Shown here in pieces: positions 23,173 through 37,947 of a stretch of DNA of 64,000 nt. A model generated the notes under the pieces. That model did not search any database, was not told the DNA's origin, and saw nothing but the letters and a program-made list of their open reading frames with translations. Each line of letters opens with the position of its first letter. Positions within the stretch are counted from its first letter, which is position 1. The position numbers and the translations under genes are program-made. Where the stretch lies: positions 1 through 64,000 of the forward strand of contig JAJGOT010001113.1 of NCBI GenBank assembly GCA_022457155.1, given 5' to 3'. This DNA comes from Cladopsammia gracilis (taxonomy: Eukaryota > Cnidaria > Anthozoa > Scleractinia > Dendrophylliidae).

Positions 23173-23934
23173 TCTCCTAATAATATGTCTTCTAATAATA
23201 TACTTTTTATGTGAGAAAAGTTTAGTTTCGCCCAAAGATCTCGGTCAAGAGTGGTCTCGAGATTTTTAGTTTCTGTTTATAAAATTATGTTTCTGTGTAT
23301 TAACTTTTGATTTCTCATATGGTTTTAGACTCTGAGAATGCAATCAGTAGAGCTAGTTTCGTTGGGCAAGACGTCAAATGAACCATGTGTTTTGTTCCGT
23401 TAGACTTAAGAGTATCCTCTTTATAGCTAAATTTCAAGCTATTTTTCTTGACCGATGTTAGCAATTATTAGCTTTTAATTAACGTTTACATAAAAATATC
23501 AGGAAATTTAGGCAGCAACTTTTGAAATTTTAGCAACTTTTTGGATTTTTGGCAATTTTTGAGCAACTTTTTGGAACAACTTTCCAGCATTTTACGAGCA
23601 CAATCGGGACAGGCCTAATATCAGTTACGGGCCATGGTAAGATTTAAACTGACATCTGTTTATTGTTGAGTTTTTTCCACGTTCTGGGAGAAAAATAAGT
23701 CACTGTTTGAATGACAAGGTCGGAATGTGCTTTTTTTTTTTGTAAGCCGTAGCCTGTGGCATTCCCACATAAACCCCTACCCCCCTGTCTTTTAGGAGGG
23801 TCTTGCCCAGGGAGGGGAGAGGTCTTGCCCAGGGAGAGTCGAGGGATTAGTTGAAGTTTGTGCTATTTTACTTAGTTGAAATTTCACTTGGAGAAAACTT
23901 TTTCTTCCTGAATGTCTATGAACTATTTTGAGTA
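20228..23934. repeat. Tandem unit U2 (3707 bp)
   Basis: Same content as U1 with a longer TTACC array. Private variants shared with U2' (60967 on) are GATTGCTCATCTCC near 21140, CCCTACATTACCC near 22573 and TATCAAATTCAG near 22802. These shared variants are the main proof of the ~40.7-kb higher-order period. Confidence 0.95.
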
Positions 23935-26787
23935 CGCCCCTGTCCTGTTTGCCACTAAGGCCCCGTCCGTGAAATGCGTTTTCAGAAGTCTCCGTTTTCA
24001 TCTTGGCGAAAACGAAGCAAAAAGCGTTTTTGTATCGTTTTCACACTAAAACGCTCGAAAACGATGAAAACGACTGGGATTGCATATGTTAACATGCACA
24101 GTTAACAGTTAACAGTTAAAATGCACTGTAAGTAAGCGTCGAGGTAATTTTAGGTAGTAGTACCTTGAGGTAATTATATAACGCCCAGAGTTTTAACTTG
24201 TTAACGTTAGCAGAAAGCACTTTCGCGCTAACTACGGAAGAGATCTGGAAAAGAGTCTTTTTCATAGGAATTATCACGTGTCCATGATGTCATATTCAAA
24301 TCAAAGCGGGAAAGTAAGGATGGTCGATCGATCTTGAAGCGACTCTCGAAGCTTACGTTTGGCTTTGAGCTCCTGTATTCAAAAAAGTATTTTCTTTATT
24401 CGCCACATTTGTGCCCGTCTGGTGGTTGAAGGACATCATTAAGTCCAGAAACCCGTAAGTCACTAGCACCTTTCAAAGAAAGGACTGGTGTTTTGCTTTT
24501 TCGACTGTTGAATAGTTCCGATGTTGGCAGTGTTGCGGGCGTTCACAGTCGGTAGGCAAGCCGAACCAGACGGAGTCTAAAAGCACGTTTTGTCTAAAAA
24601 AAAAAAACTGTATGATCGTGAGTTGCAGCCCATTTGTGACACCTGGCTGTGACCGAAGTTTTGAATTGAAGAGGTGCTTTTAGACTTATATATTTTGTGA
24701 AAAATAGGTTCGTTGAACTCAGGAGTTTCCCATAATTCATTGCGGTATCTGTTGCGTTCTTTCTGCTGTATGAGAAGCTTGCGATAAAAACAAAAACAAA
24801 AACAAAAACGAAGAGGCAGGAATGGCAGTAATCTCAGCAACAAAGTAGATTGCTCGTCTCCAGCGAAAGAAGCGTCTTTTTATCCTTCTACCTGAGACGA
24901 AATGTAGGAGATCGTCACGTTACTTTGCGTTGCTTTGAAAAGGGTCAGAAAACATTCTGGTTCCTTGGTCAGCGAGCGGAATGGAAGGTGCACCGAAGTA
25001 AAACCAAAAATTCCGTAAGTGTTTCAATGTTTCGCAGCCATAGACTCTGTACTTGATTTTGTTATATCTGTATTAGTAAATAACTATGGTGTTTTGGTTT
25101 AGCATCAAGCCGAACCGCTACGTTTCGTGTCAGTTTTGGCGCGTTGTTACACGATTTTAATATGTAAAGCTTAAACCGCTTCCCTCGCCTTCAGTGTTTG
25201 TCAAATTTTAATTTCAGCCTACTAGCTTTTGCATAAAGATGCCGTCAGTCTTGGCTGAATTTTCTTGTAAAAGAAACGCATTTTCACTGTGTGTTTTAGC
25301 AAAAGAATGTGGTTTATCGGTAGAAAACACTTTTTGCTCGGCAATTTGACTATTTAGATCTCAAACATCACGCGTCTTGTTGACAGCGGATGTTTTTCAC
25401 GTTTTTCACGCTTTGGAATTGTTAGCAAGGAAAATAGCTTTTGCTTTTTTTGCTGAACTAGTTCAGCAAAACACTTTCCATAAGACTATAGCCCTTCCAT
25501 CTGAATTTCGTGAATATAGCTTATGCTCGGCGCGAGTGTTAAGTGTTAAACTTCCGATCGTCAAAGTGGTTAACGGTCGTGAGTCAGAATATAGTGATCT
25601 TGTTCATTTTAACTTTCGTTTGAGAATAATATAAATTTAGAATAGGTTCTACGAGCTCTTTTTTCTTATGGCCAGATCAGATCTGTTGACTATTCTAGTG
25701 AGACCAGTTTCAAATTATTTATAGCGTCGCATTGTATGTATTTCTGTTTTTATCTCGTTCGTTTGTTTGTTTCGAATGCTGTAAAACGAATGCTGGTAAT
25801 TAGTGGACTTCACATAGTAGGTTGTTGTCTTTTCTTATTAATAAAATAATAAACAATAAATAACAATAAAACTAATAAACGATGAAAAGTAATACAAATG
25901 TTATTGAATAACAAAATCAATAAACAGTTTAAAAATAAATAAAATTAAATAAACAATTAAATACAACATTTCGTTTTAAAACTGTGCAAATCTACAATTA
26001 ACGTCAATAGAAAAAAAAAGCAAAACCCCTAGCCTGCGAGCAAGCTGTACTCGGGTTAAGGGGGATTAGGGAGGCCCTTTCATTCCCTCCCCAATCCCCT
26101 TTAACCCAGCACAGCTTGCTCGCAGGCTAGTCCACCCCCTACCCTCTACCCCCCGTACGGCCGTACCCTCTACCCTCTACCCTTACCTTACCTTACCTTA
26201 CCTTACCTTACCTTACCTTACCTTACCCTACCTTACCCTACCCCCTCTGGTACCAGTCCCTTTTTTTTTTCCCTTTTTCCCGCCACCCCGCGAGTTCGAA
26301 CGTGCGACCTCGCCCTCTGTCTGACTCGGAGTCCAATGGCCAATCACCTGAGCTACGGCGCTCAGGTGACACAAGTTCATGAATTTTTATGAGTTATAAA
26401 CCACCTATTGTTATAACCTATTGTTCTCACCTATTGTTATCAAGTCACCTATTGTTATCAAAGTCAGTCAAACATTCCATCATGTGAAGCAGAACAACTT
26501 TATAAATTAAAACTTTAATTTAATGCAGAACTCAATGGATCTGATCGATTCGAATGTGATTAAAATAACGAGAGCGAGAGCGTAGATAGTTCAAACTTTA
26601 TGAGAGCGAGAACGAGAGCGAGAGTTTAGAATTAATTCCCATAGATTCCAATGAAAATCTAAACTCTTCGATTGCGCACAAGCGTCGCAAGAGAACGTGT
26701 ACAGTGCTTCAGACCAAACGTTCTCGTTTCGGGCTGCAAGGAAATACCTATCTCAATAAAATAAGATGCATTTTAATAATATACTTC

Positions 26788-26832
<45 letters not shown>

Positions 26833-27593
26833 TCTCCTAATAATATGTCTTCTAATAATATACTTTTTATGTGAGAAAAGTTTAGTTTCGCCCAAAGATC
26901 TCGGTCAAGAGTGGTCTCGAGATTTTTAGTTTCTGTTTATAAAATTATGTTTCTGTGTATTAACTTTTGATTTCTCATATGGTTTTAGACTCTGAGAATG
27001 CAATCAGTAGAGCTAGTTTCGTTGGGCAAGACGTCAAATGAACCATGTGTTTTGTTCCGTTAGACTTAAGAGTATCCTCTTTATAGCTAAATTTCAAGCT
27101 ATTTTTCTTGACCGATGTTAGCAATTATTAGCTTTTAATTAACGTTTACATAAAAATATCAGGAAATTTAGGCAGCAACTTTTGAAATTTTAGCAACTTT
27201 TTGGATTTTTGGCAATTTTTGAGCAACTTTTTGGAACAACTTTCCAGCATTTTACGAGCACAATCGGGACAGGCCTAATATCAGTTACGGGCCATGGTAA
27301 GATTTAAACTGACATCTGTTTATTGTTGAGTTTTTTCCACGTTCTGGGAGAAAAATAAGTCACTGTTTGAATGACAAGGTCGGAATGTGCTTTTTTTTTT
27401 GTAAGCCGTAGCCTGTGGCATTCCCACATAAACCCCTACCCCCCTGTCTTTTAGGAGGGTCTTGCCCAGGGAGGGGAGAGGTCTTGCCCAGGGAGAGTCG
27501 AGGGATTAGTTGAAGTTTGTGCTATTTTACTTAGTTGAAATTTCACTTGGAGAAAACTTTTTCTTCCTGAATGTCTATGAACTATTTTGAGTA
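23935..27593. repeat. Tandem unit U3 (3659 bp)
   Basis: Same content as U1. Differences include an extra ~15-bp TTTTGAATTGAAGAGG-type insertion near 24659, a ~22-bp loss near 24705 in the segment before the CAAAAA repeats, and one extra C in the foldback (26052). These indels disrupt any minus-strand reading frame in that segment, which argues against coding there. Confidence 0.95.
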
Positions 27594-30491
27594 CGCCCCT
27601 GTCCTGTTTGCCACTAAGGCCCCGTCCGTGAAATGCGTTTTCAGAAGTCTCCGTTTTCATCTTGGCGAAAACGAAGCAAAAAGCGTTTTTGTATCGTTTT
27701 CACACTAAAACGCTCGAAAACGATGAAAACGACTGGGATTGCATATGTTAACATGCACAGTTAACAGTTAACAGTTAAAATGCACTGTAAGTAAGCGTCG
27801 AGGTAATTTTAGGTAGTAGTACCTTGAGGTAATTATATAACGCCCAGAGTTTTAACTTGTTAACGTTAGCAGAAAGCACTTTCGCGCTAACTACGGAAGA
27901 GATCTGGAAAAGAGTCTTTTTCATAGGAATTATCACGTGTCCATGATGTCATATTCAAATCAAAGCGGGAAAGTAAGGATGGTCGATCGATCTTGAAGCG
28001 ACTCTCGAAGCTTACGTTTGGCTTTGAGCTCCTGTATTCAAAAAAGTATTTTCTTTATTCGCCACATTTGTGCCCGTCTGGTGGTTGAAGGACATCATTA
28101 AGTCCAGAAACCCGTAAGTCACTAGCACCTTTCAAAGAAAGGACTGGTGTTTTGCTTTTTCGACTGTTGAATAGTTCCGATGTTGGCAGTGTTGCGGGCG
28201 TTCACAGTCGGTAGGCAAGCCGAACCAGACGGAGTCTAAAAGCACGTTTTGTCTAAAAAAAAAAACTGTATGATCGTGAGTTGCAGCCCATTTGTGACAC
28301 CTGGCTGTGACCGAAGTTTTAATTGAAGAGGTGCTTTTAGACTTATATATTTTGTGAAAAATCAGTTGGAGGCTGATTCCGCGTTCGTTGAACTCAGGAG
28401 TTTCCCATAATTCATTGCGGTATCTGTTGCGTTCTTTCTGCTGTATGAGAAGCTTGCGATAAAAACAAAAACAAAAACAAAAACGAAGAGGCAGGAATGG
28501 CAGTAATCTCAGCAACAAAGTAGATTGCTCGTCTCCAGCGAAAGAAGCGTCTTTTTATCCTTCTACCTGAGACGAAATGTAGGAGATCGTCACGTTACTT
28601 TGCGTTACTTTGAAAAGGGTCAGAAAACATTCTGGTTCCTTGGTCAGCGAGCGGAATGGAAGGTGCACCGAAGTAAAACCAAAAATTCCGTAAGTGTTTC
28701 AATGTTTCGCAGCCATAGACTCTGTACTTGATTTTGTTATATCTGTATTAGTAAATAACTATGGTGTTTTGGTTTAGCATCAAGCCGAACCGCTACGTTT
28801 CGTGTCAGTTTTGGCGCGTTGTTACACGATTTTAATATGTAAAGCTTAAACCGCTTCCCTCGCCTTCAGTGTTTGTCAAATTTTAATTTCAGCCTACTAG
28901 CTTTTGCATAAAGATGCCGTCAGTCTTGGCTGAATTTTCTTGTAAAAGAAACGCATTTTCACTGTGTGTTTTAGCAAAAGAATGTGGTTTATCGGTAGAA
29001 AACACTTTTTGCTCGGCAATTTGACTATTTAGATCTCAAACATCACGCGTCTTGTTGACAGCGGATGTTTTTCACGTTTTTCACGCTTTGGAATTGTTAG
29101 CAAGGAAAATAGCTTTTGCTTTTTTTGCTGAACTAGTTCAGCAAAACACTTTCCATAAGACTATAGCCCTTCCATCTGAATTTCGTGAATATAGCTTATG
29201 CTCGGCGCGAGTGTTAAGTGTTAAACTTCCGATCGTCAAAGTGGTTAACGGTCGTGAGTCAGAATATAGTGATCTTGTTCATTTTAACTTTCGTTTGAGA
29301 ATAATATAAATTTAGAATAGGTTCTACGAGCTCTTTTTTCTTATGGCCAGATCAGATCTGTTGACTATTCTAGTGAGACCAGTTTCAAATTATTTATAGC
29401 GTCGCATTGTATGTATTTCTGTTTTTATCTCGTTCGTTTGTTTGTTTCGAATGCTGTAAAACGAATGCTGGTAATTAGTGGACTTCACATAGTAGGTTGT
29501 TGTCTTTTCTTATTAATAAAATAATAAACAATAAATAACAATAAAACTAATAAACGATGAAAAGTAATACAAATGTTATTGAATAACAAAATCAATAAAC
29601 AGTTTAAAAATAAATAAAATTAAATAAACAATTAAATACAACATTTCGTTTTAAAACTGTGCAAATCTACAATTAACGTCAATAGAAAAAAAAAGCAAAA
29701 CCCCTAGCCTGCGAGCAAGCTGTACTGGGTTAAGGGGGATTAGGGAGGCCCTTTCATTCCCTCCCCAATCCCCTTTAACCCAGCACAGCTTGCTCGCAGG
29801 CTAGTCCACCCCCTACCCTCTACCCCCCGTACGGCCGTACCCTCTACCCTCTACCCTTACCTTACCTTACCTTACCTTACCTTACCTTACCTTACCTTAC
29901 CTTACCTTACCTTACCTTACCTTACCTTACCCTACCTTACCCTACCCCCTCTGGTACCAGTCCCTTTTTTTTTTCCCTTTTTCCCGCCACCCCGCGAGTT
30001 CGAACGTGCGACCTCGCCCTCTGTCTGACTCGGAGTCCAATGGCCAATCACCTGAGCTACGGCGCTCAGGTGACACAAGTTCATGAATTTTTATGAGTTA
30101 TAAACCACCTATTGTTATAACCTATTGTTCTCACCTATTGTTATCAAGTCACCTATTGTTATCAAAGTCAGTCAAACATTCCATCATGTGAAGCAGAACA
30201 ACTTTATAAATTAAAACTTTAATTTAATGCAGAACTCAATGGATCTGATCGATTCGAATGTGATTAAAATAACGAGAGCGAGAGCGTAGATAGTTCAAAC
30301 TTTATGAGAGCGAGAACGAGAGCGAGAGTTTAGAATTAATTCCCATAGATTCCAATGAAAATCTAAACTCTTCGATTGCGCACAAGCGTCGCAAGAGAAC
30401 GTGTACAGTGCTTCAGACCAAACGTTCTCGTTTCGGGCTGCAAGGAAATACCTATCTCAATAAAATAAGATGCATTTTAATAATATACTTC

Positions 30492-30530
<39 letters not shown>

Positions 30531-31291
30531 TCTCCTAATAATATGTCTTCTAATAATATACTTTTTATGTGAGAAAAGTTTAGTTTCGCCCAAAGATCTC
30601 GGTCAAGAGTGGTCTCGAGATTTTTAGTTTCTGTTTATAAAATTATGTTTCTGTGTATTAACTTTTGATTTCTCATATGGTTTTAGACTCTGAGAATGCA
30701 ATCAGTAGAGCTAGTTTCGTTGGGCAAGACGTCAAATGAACCATGTGTTTTGTTCCGTTAGACTTAAGAGTATCCTCTTTATAGCTAAATTTCAAGCTAT
30801 TTTTCTTGACCGATGTTAGCAATTATTAGCTTTTAATTAACGTTTACATAAAAATATCAGGAAATTTAGGCAGCAACTTTTGAAATTTTAGCAACTTTTT
30901 GGATTTTTGGCAATTTTTGAGCAACTTTTTGGAACAACTTTCCAGCATTTTACGAGCACAATCGGGACAGGCCTAATATCAGTTACGGGCCATGGTAAGA
31001 TTTAAACTGACATCTGTTTATTGTTGAGTTTTTTCCACGTTCTGGGAGAAAAATAAGTCACTGTTTGAATGACAAGGTCGGAATGTGCTTTTTTTTTTGT
31101 AAGCCGTAGCCTGTGGCATTCCCACATAAACCCCTACCCCCCTGTCTTTTAGGAGGGTCTTGCCCAGGGAGGGGAGAGGTCTTGCCCAGGGAGAGTCGAG
31201 GGATTAGTTGAAGTTTGTGCTATTTTACTTAGTTGAAATTTCACTTGGAGAAAACTTTTTCTTCCTGAATGTCTATGAACTATTTTGAGTA
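27594..31291. repeat. Tandem unit U4 (3698 bp)
   Basis: Same content as U1, with the TTTTAATTGAAGAGG insertion near 28316 and a mid-length TTACC array. Confidence 0.95.
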
Positions 31292-34173
31292 CGCCCCTGT
31301 CCTGTTTGCCACTAAGGCCCCGTCCGTGAAATGCGTTTTCAGAAGTCTCCGTTTTCATCTTGGCGAAAACGAAGCAAAAAGCGTTTTTGTATCGTTTTCA
31401 CACTAAAACGCTCGAAAACGATGAAAACGACTGGGATTGCATATGTTAACATGCACAGTTAACAGTTAACAGTTAAAATGCACTGTAAGTAAGCGTCGAG
31501 GTAATTTTAGGTAGTAGTACCTTGAGGTAATTATATAACGCCCAGAGTTTTAACTTGTTAACGTTAGCAGAAAGCACTTTCGCGCTAACTACGGAAGAGA
31601 TCTGGAAAAGAGTCTTTTTCATAGGAATTATCACGTGTCCATGATGTCATATTCAAATCAAAGCGGGAAAGTAAGGATGGTCGATCGATCTTGAAGCGAC
31701 TCTCGAAGCTTACGTTTGGCTTTGAGCTCCTGTATTCAAAAAAGTATTTTCTTTATTCGCCACATTTGTGCCCGTCTGGTGGTTGAAGGACATCATTAAG
31801 TCCAGAAACCCGTAAGTCACTAGCACCTTTCAAAGAAAGGACTGGTGTTTTGCTTTTTCGACTGTTGAATAGTTCCGATGTTGGCAGTGTTGCGGGCGTT
31901 CACAGTCGGTAGGCAAGCCGAACCAGACGGAGTCTAAAAGCACGTTTTGTCTAAAAAAAAAAAACTGTATGATCGTGAGTTGCAGCCCATTTGTGACACC
32001 TGGCTGTGACCGAAGTTTTAAATTGAAGAGGTGCTTTTAGACTTACATATTTTGTGAAAAATCAGTTGGAGGCTGATTCCGCGTTCGTTGAACTCAGGAG
32101 TTTCCCATAATTCATTGCGGTATCTGTTGCGTTCTTTCTGCTGTATGAGAAGCTTGCGATAAAAACAAAAACAAAAACAAAAACGAAGAGGCAGGAATGG
32201 CAGTAATCTCAGCAACAAAGTAGATTGCTCGTCTCCAGCGAAAGAAGCGTCTTTTTATCCTTCTACCTGAGACGAAATGTAGGAGATCGTCACGTTACTT
32301 TGCGTTGCTTTGAAAAGGGTCAGAAAACATTCTGGTTCCTTGGTCAGCGAGCGGAATGGAAGGTGCACCGAAGTAAAACCAAAAATTCCGTAAGTGTTTC
32401 AATGTTTCGCAGCCATAGACTCTGTACTTGATTTTGTTATATCTGTATTAGTAAATAACTATGGTGTTTTGGTTTAGCATCAAGCCGAACCGCTACGTTT
32501 CGTGTCAGTTTTGGCGCGTTGTTACACGATTTTAATATGTAAAGCTTAAACCGCTTCCCTCGCCTTCAGTGTTTGTCAAATTTTAATTTCAGCCTACTAG
32601 CTTTTGCATAAAGATGCCGTCAGTCTTGGCTGAATTTTCTTGTAAAAGAAACGCATTTTCACTGTGTGTTTTAGCAAAAGAATGTGGTTTATCGGTAGAA
32701 AACACTTTTTGCTCGGCAATTTGACTATTTAGATCTCAAACATCACGCGTCTTGTTGACAGCGGATGTTTTTCACGTTTTTCACGCTTTGGAATTGTTAG
32801 CAAGGAAAATAGCTTTTGCTTTTTTTGCTGAACTAGTTCAGCAAAACACTTTCCATAAGACTATAGCCCTTCCATCTGAATTTCGTGAATATAGCTTATG
32901 CTCGGCGCGAGTGTTAAGTGTTAAACTTCCGATCGTCAAAGTGGTTAACGGTCGTGAGTCAGAATATAGTGATCTTGTTCATTTTAACTTTCGTTTGAGA
33001 ATAATATAAATTTAGAATAGGTTCTACGAGCTCTTTTTTCTTATGGCCAGATCAGATCTGTTGACTATTCTAGTGAGACCAGTTTCAAATTATTTATAGC
33101 GTCGCATTGTATGTATTTCTGTTTTTATCTCGTTCGTTTGTTTGTTTCGAATGCTGTAAAACGAATGCTGGTAATTAGTGGACTTCACATAGTAGGTTGT
33201 TGTCTTTTCTTATTAATAAAATAATAAACAATAAATAACAATAAAACTAATAAACGATGAAAAGTAATACAAATGTTATTGAATAACAAAATCAATAAAC
33301 AGTTTAAAAATAAATAAAATTAAATAAACAATTAAATACAACATTTCGTTTTAAAACTGTGCAAATCTACAATTAACGTCAATAGAAAAAAAAAGCAAAA
33401 CCCCTAGCCTGCGAGCAAGCTGTACTGGGTTAAGGGGGATTAGGGAGGCCCTTTCATTCCCTCCCCAATCCCCTTTAACCCAGCACAGCTTGCTCGCAGG
33501 CTAGTCCACCCCCTACCCTCTACCCCCCGTACGGCCGTACCCTCTACCCTCTACCCTTACCTTACCTTACCTTACCTTACCTTACCTTACCTTACCTTAC
33601 CTTACCTTACCTTACCTTACCTTACCCTACCTTACCCTACCCCCTCTGGTACCAGTCCCTTTTTCCCGCCACCCCGCGAGTTCGAACGTGCGACCTCGCC
33701 CTCTGTCTGACTCGGAGTCCAATGGCCAATCACCTGAGCTACGGCGCTCAGGTGACACAAGTTCATGAATTTTTATGAGTTATAAACCACCTATTGTTAT
33801 AACCTATTGTTCTCACCTATTGTTATCAAGTCACCTATTGTTATCAAAGTCAGTCAAACATTCCATCATGTGAAGCAGAACAACTTTATAAATTAAAACT
33901 TTAATTTAATGCAGAACTCAATGGATCTGATCGATTCGAATGTGATTAAAATAACGAGAGCGAGAGCGTAGATAGTTCAAACTTTATGAGAGCGAGAACG
34001 AGAGCGAGAGTTTAGAATTAATTCCCATAGATTCCAATGAAAATCTAAACTCTTCGATTGCGCACAAGCGTCGCAAGAGAACGTGTACAGTGCTTCAGAC
34101 CAAACGTTCTCGTTTCGGGCTGCAAGGAAATACCTATCTCAATAAAATAAGATGCATTTTAATAATATACTTC

Positions 34174-34209
<36 letters not shown>

Positions 34210-34969
34210 TCTCCTAATAATATGTCTTCTAATAATATACTTTTTATGTGAGAAAAGTTTAGTTTCGCCCAAAGATCTCGGTCAAGAGTGGTCTCGAGAT
34301 TTTTAGTTTCTGTTTATAAAATTATGTTTCTGTGTATTAACTTTTGATTTCTCATATGGTTTTAGACTCTGAGAATGCAATCAGTAGAGCTAGTTTCGTT
34401 GGGCAAGACGTCAAATGAACCATGTGTTTTGTTCCGTTAGACTTAAGAGTATCCTCTTTATAGCTAAATTTCAAGCTATTTTTCTTGACCGATGTTAGCA
34501 ATTATTAGCTTTTAATTAACGTTTACATAAAAATATCAGGAAATTTAGGCAGCAACTTTTGAAATTTTAGCAACTTTTTGGATTTTTGGCAATTTTTGAG
34601 CAACTTTTTGGAACAACTTTCCAGCATTTTACGAGCACAATCGGGACAGGCCTAATATCAGTTACGGGCCATGGTAAGATTTAAACTGACATCTGTTTAT
34701 TGTTGAGTTTTTTCCACGTTCTGGGAGAAAAATAAGTCACTGTTTGAATGACAAGGTGGGAATGTGCTTTTTTTTTGTAAGCCGTAGCCTGTGGCATTCC
34801 CACATAAACCCCTACCCCCCTGTCTTTTAGGAGGGTCTTGCCCAGGGAGGGGAGAGGTCTTGCCCAGGGAGAGTCGAGGGATTAGTTGAAGTTTGTGCTA
34901 TTTTACTTAGTTGAAATTTCACTTGGAGAAAACTTTTTCTTCCTGAATGTCTATGAACTATTTTGAGTA
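31292..34969. repeat. Tandem unit U5 (3678 bp)
   Basis: Same content as U1. It carries the AATTGAAGAGG insertion near 32018 and has lost part of the T-rich run before the tRNA-like segment (33655-33665). Differences from its neighbours are otherwise single bases and microsatellite lengths. Confidence 0.95.
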
Positions 34970-37905
34970 CGCCCCTGTCCTGTTTGCCACTAAGGCCCCG
35001 TCCGTGAAATGCGTTTTCAGAAGTCTCCGTTTTCATCTTGGCGAAAACGAAGCAAAAAGCGTTTTTGTATCGTTTTCACACCAAAACGCTCGAAAACGAT
35101 GAAAACGACTGGGATTGCATATGTTAACATGCACAGTTAACAGTTAACAGTTAAAATGCACTGTAAGTAAGCGTCGAGGTAATTTTAGGTAGTAGTACCT
35201 TGAGGTAATTATATAACGCCCAGAGTTTTAACTTGTTAACGTTAGCAGAAAGCACTTTCGCGCTAACTACGGAAGAGATCTGGAAAAGAGTCTTTTTCAT
35301 AGGAATTATCACGTGTCCATGATGTCATATTCAAATCAAAGCGGGAAAGTAAGGATGGTCGATCGATCTTGAAGCGACTCTCGAAGCTTACGTTTGGCTT
35401 TGAGCTCCTGTATTCAAAAAAGTATTTTCTTTATTCGCCACATTTGTGCCCGTCTGGTGGTTGAAGGACATCATTAAGTCCAGAAACCCGTAAGTCACTA
35501 GCACCTTTCAAAGAAAGGACTGGTGTTTTGCTTTTTCGACTGTTGAATAGTTCCGATGTTGGCAGTGTTGCGGGCGTTCACAGTCGGTAGGCAAGCCGAA
35601 CCAGACGGAGTCTAAAAGCACGTTTTGTCTAAAAAAAAAAACTGTATGATCGTGAGTTGCAGCCCATTTGTGACACCTGGCTGTGACCGAAGTGCTTTTA
35701 GACTTATATATTTTGTGAAAAATCAGTTGGAGGCTGATTCCGGCGTTCGTTGAACTCAGGAGTTTCCCATAATTCATTGCGGTATCTGTTGCGTTCTTTC
35801 TGCTGTATGAGAAGCTTGCGATAAAAACAAAAACAAAAACAAAAACGAAGAGGCAGGAATGGCAGTAATCTCAGCAACAAAGTAGATTGCTCGTCTCCAG
35901 CGAAAGAAGCGTCTTTTTATCCTTCTACCTGAGACGAAATGTAGGAGATCGTCACGTTACTTTGCGTTACTTTGAAAAGGGTCAGAAAACATTCTGGTTC
36001 CTTGGTCAGCGAGCGGAATGGAAGGTGCACCGAAGTAAAACCAAAAATTCCGTAAGTGTTTCAATGTTTCGCAGCCATAGACTCTGTACTTGATTTTGTT
36101 ATATCTGTATTAGTAAATAACTATGGTGTTTTGGTTTAGCATCAAGCCGAACCGCTACGTTTCGTGTCAGTTTTGGCGCGTTGTTACACGATTTTAATAT
36201 GTAAAGCTTAAACCGCTTCCCTCGCCTTCAGTGTTTGTCAAATTTTAATTTCAGCCTACTAGCTTTTGCATAAAGATGCCGTCAGTCTTGGCTGAATTTT
36301 CTTGTAAAAGAAACGCATTTTCACTGTGTGTTTTAGCAAAAGAATGTGGTTTATCGGTAGAAAACACTTTTTGCTCGGCAATTTGACTAATTAGATCTCA
36401 AACATCACGCGTCTTGTTGACAGCGGATGTTTTTCACGTTTTTCACGCTTTGGAATTGTTAGCAAGGAAAATAGCTTTTGCTTTTTTTGCTGAACTAGTT
36501 CAGCAAAACACTTTCCATAAGACTATAGCCCTTCCATCTGAATTTCGTGAATATAGCTTATGCTCGGCGCGAGTGTTAAGTGTTAAACTTCCGATCGTCA
36601 AAGTGGTTAACGGTCGTGAGTCAGAATATAGTGATCTTGTTCATTTTAACTTTCGTTTGAGAATAATATAAATTTAGAATAGGTTCTACGAGCTCTTTTT
36701 TCTTATGGCCAGATCAGATCTGTTGACTATTCTAGTGAGACCAGTTTCAAATTATTTATAGCGTCGCATTGTATGTATTTCTGTTTTTATCTCGTTCGTT
36801 TGTTTGTTTCGAATGCTGTAAAACGAATGCTGGTAATTAGTGGACTTCACATAGTAGGTTGTTGTCTTTTCTTATTAATAAAATAATAAACAATAAATAA
36901 CAATAAAACTAATAAACGATGAAAAGTAATACAAATGTTATTGAATAACAAAATCAATAAACAGTTTAAAAATAAATAAAATTAAATAAACAATTAAATA
37001 CAACATTTCGTTTTAAAACTGTGCAAATCTACAATTAACGTCAATAGAAAAAAAAAGCAAAACCCCTAGCCTGCGAGCAAGCTGTACTGGGTTAAGGGGG
37101 ATTAGGGAGGCCCTTTCATTCCCTCCCCAATCCCCTTTAACCCAGCACAGCTTGCTCGCAGGCTAGTCCACCCCCTACCCTCTACCCCCCGTACGGCCGT
37201 ACCCTCTACCCTCTACCCTCTACCCTTACCTTACCTTACCTTACCTTACCTTACCTTACCTTACCTTACCTTACCTTACCTTACCTTACCTTACCTTACC
37301 TTACCTTACCTTACCTTACCTTACCTTACCTTACCTTACCTTACCTTACCTTACCCTACTCCCTCTGGTACCAGTCCCTTTTTTTTTTCCTTTTTTCCCG
37401 CCACCCCGCGAGTTCGAACGTGCGACCTCGCCCTCTGTCTGACTCGGAGTCCAATGGCCAATCACCTGAGCTACGGCGCTCAGGTGACACAAGTTCATGA
37501 ATTTTTATGAGTTATAAACCACCTATTGTTATAACCTATTGTTCTCACCTATTGTTATCAAGTCACCTATTGTTATCAAAGTCAGTCAAACATTCCATCA
37601 TGTGAAGCAGAACAACTTTATAAATTAAAACTTTAATTTAATGCAGAACTCAATGGATCTGATCGATTCGAATGTGATTAAAATAACGAGAGCGAGAGCG
37701 TAGATAGTTCAAACTTTATGAGAGCGAGAACGAGAGCGAGAGTTTAGAATTAATTCCCATAGATTCCAATGAAAATCTAAACTCTTCGATTGCGCACAAG
37801 CGTCGCAAGAGAACGTGTACAGTGCTTCAGACCAAACGTTCTCGTTTCGGGCTGCAAGGAAATACCTATCTCAATAAAATAAGATGCATTTTAATAATAT
37901 ACTTC

Positions 37906-37947
<42 letters not shown>
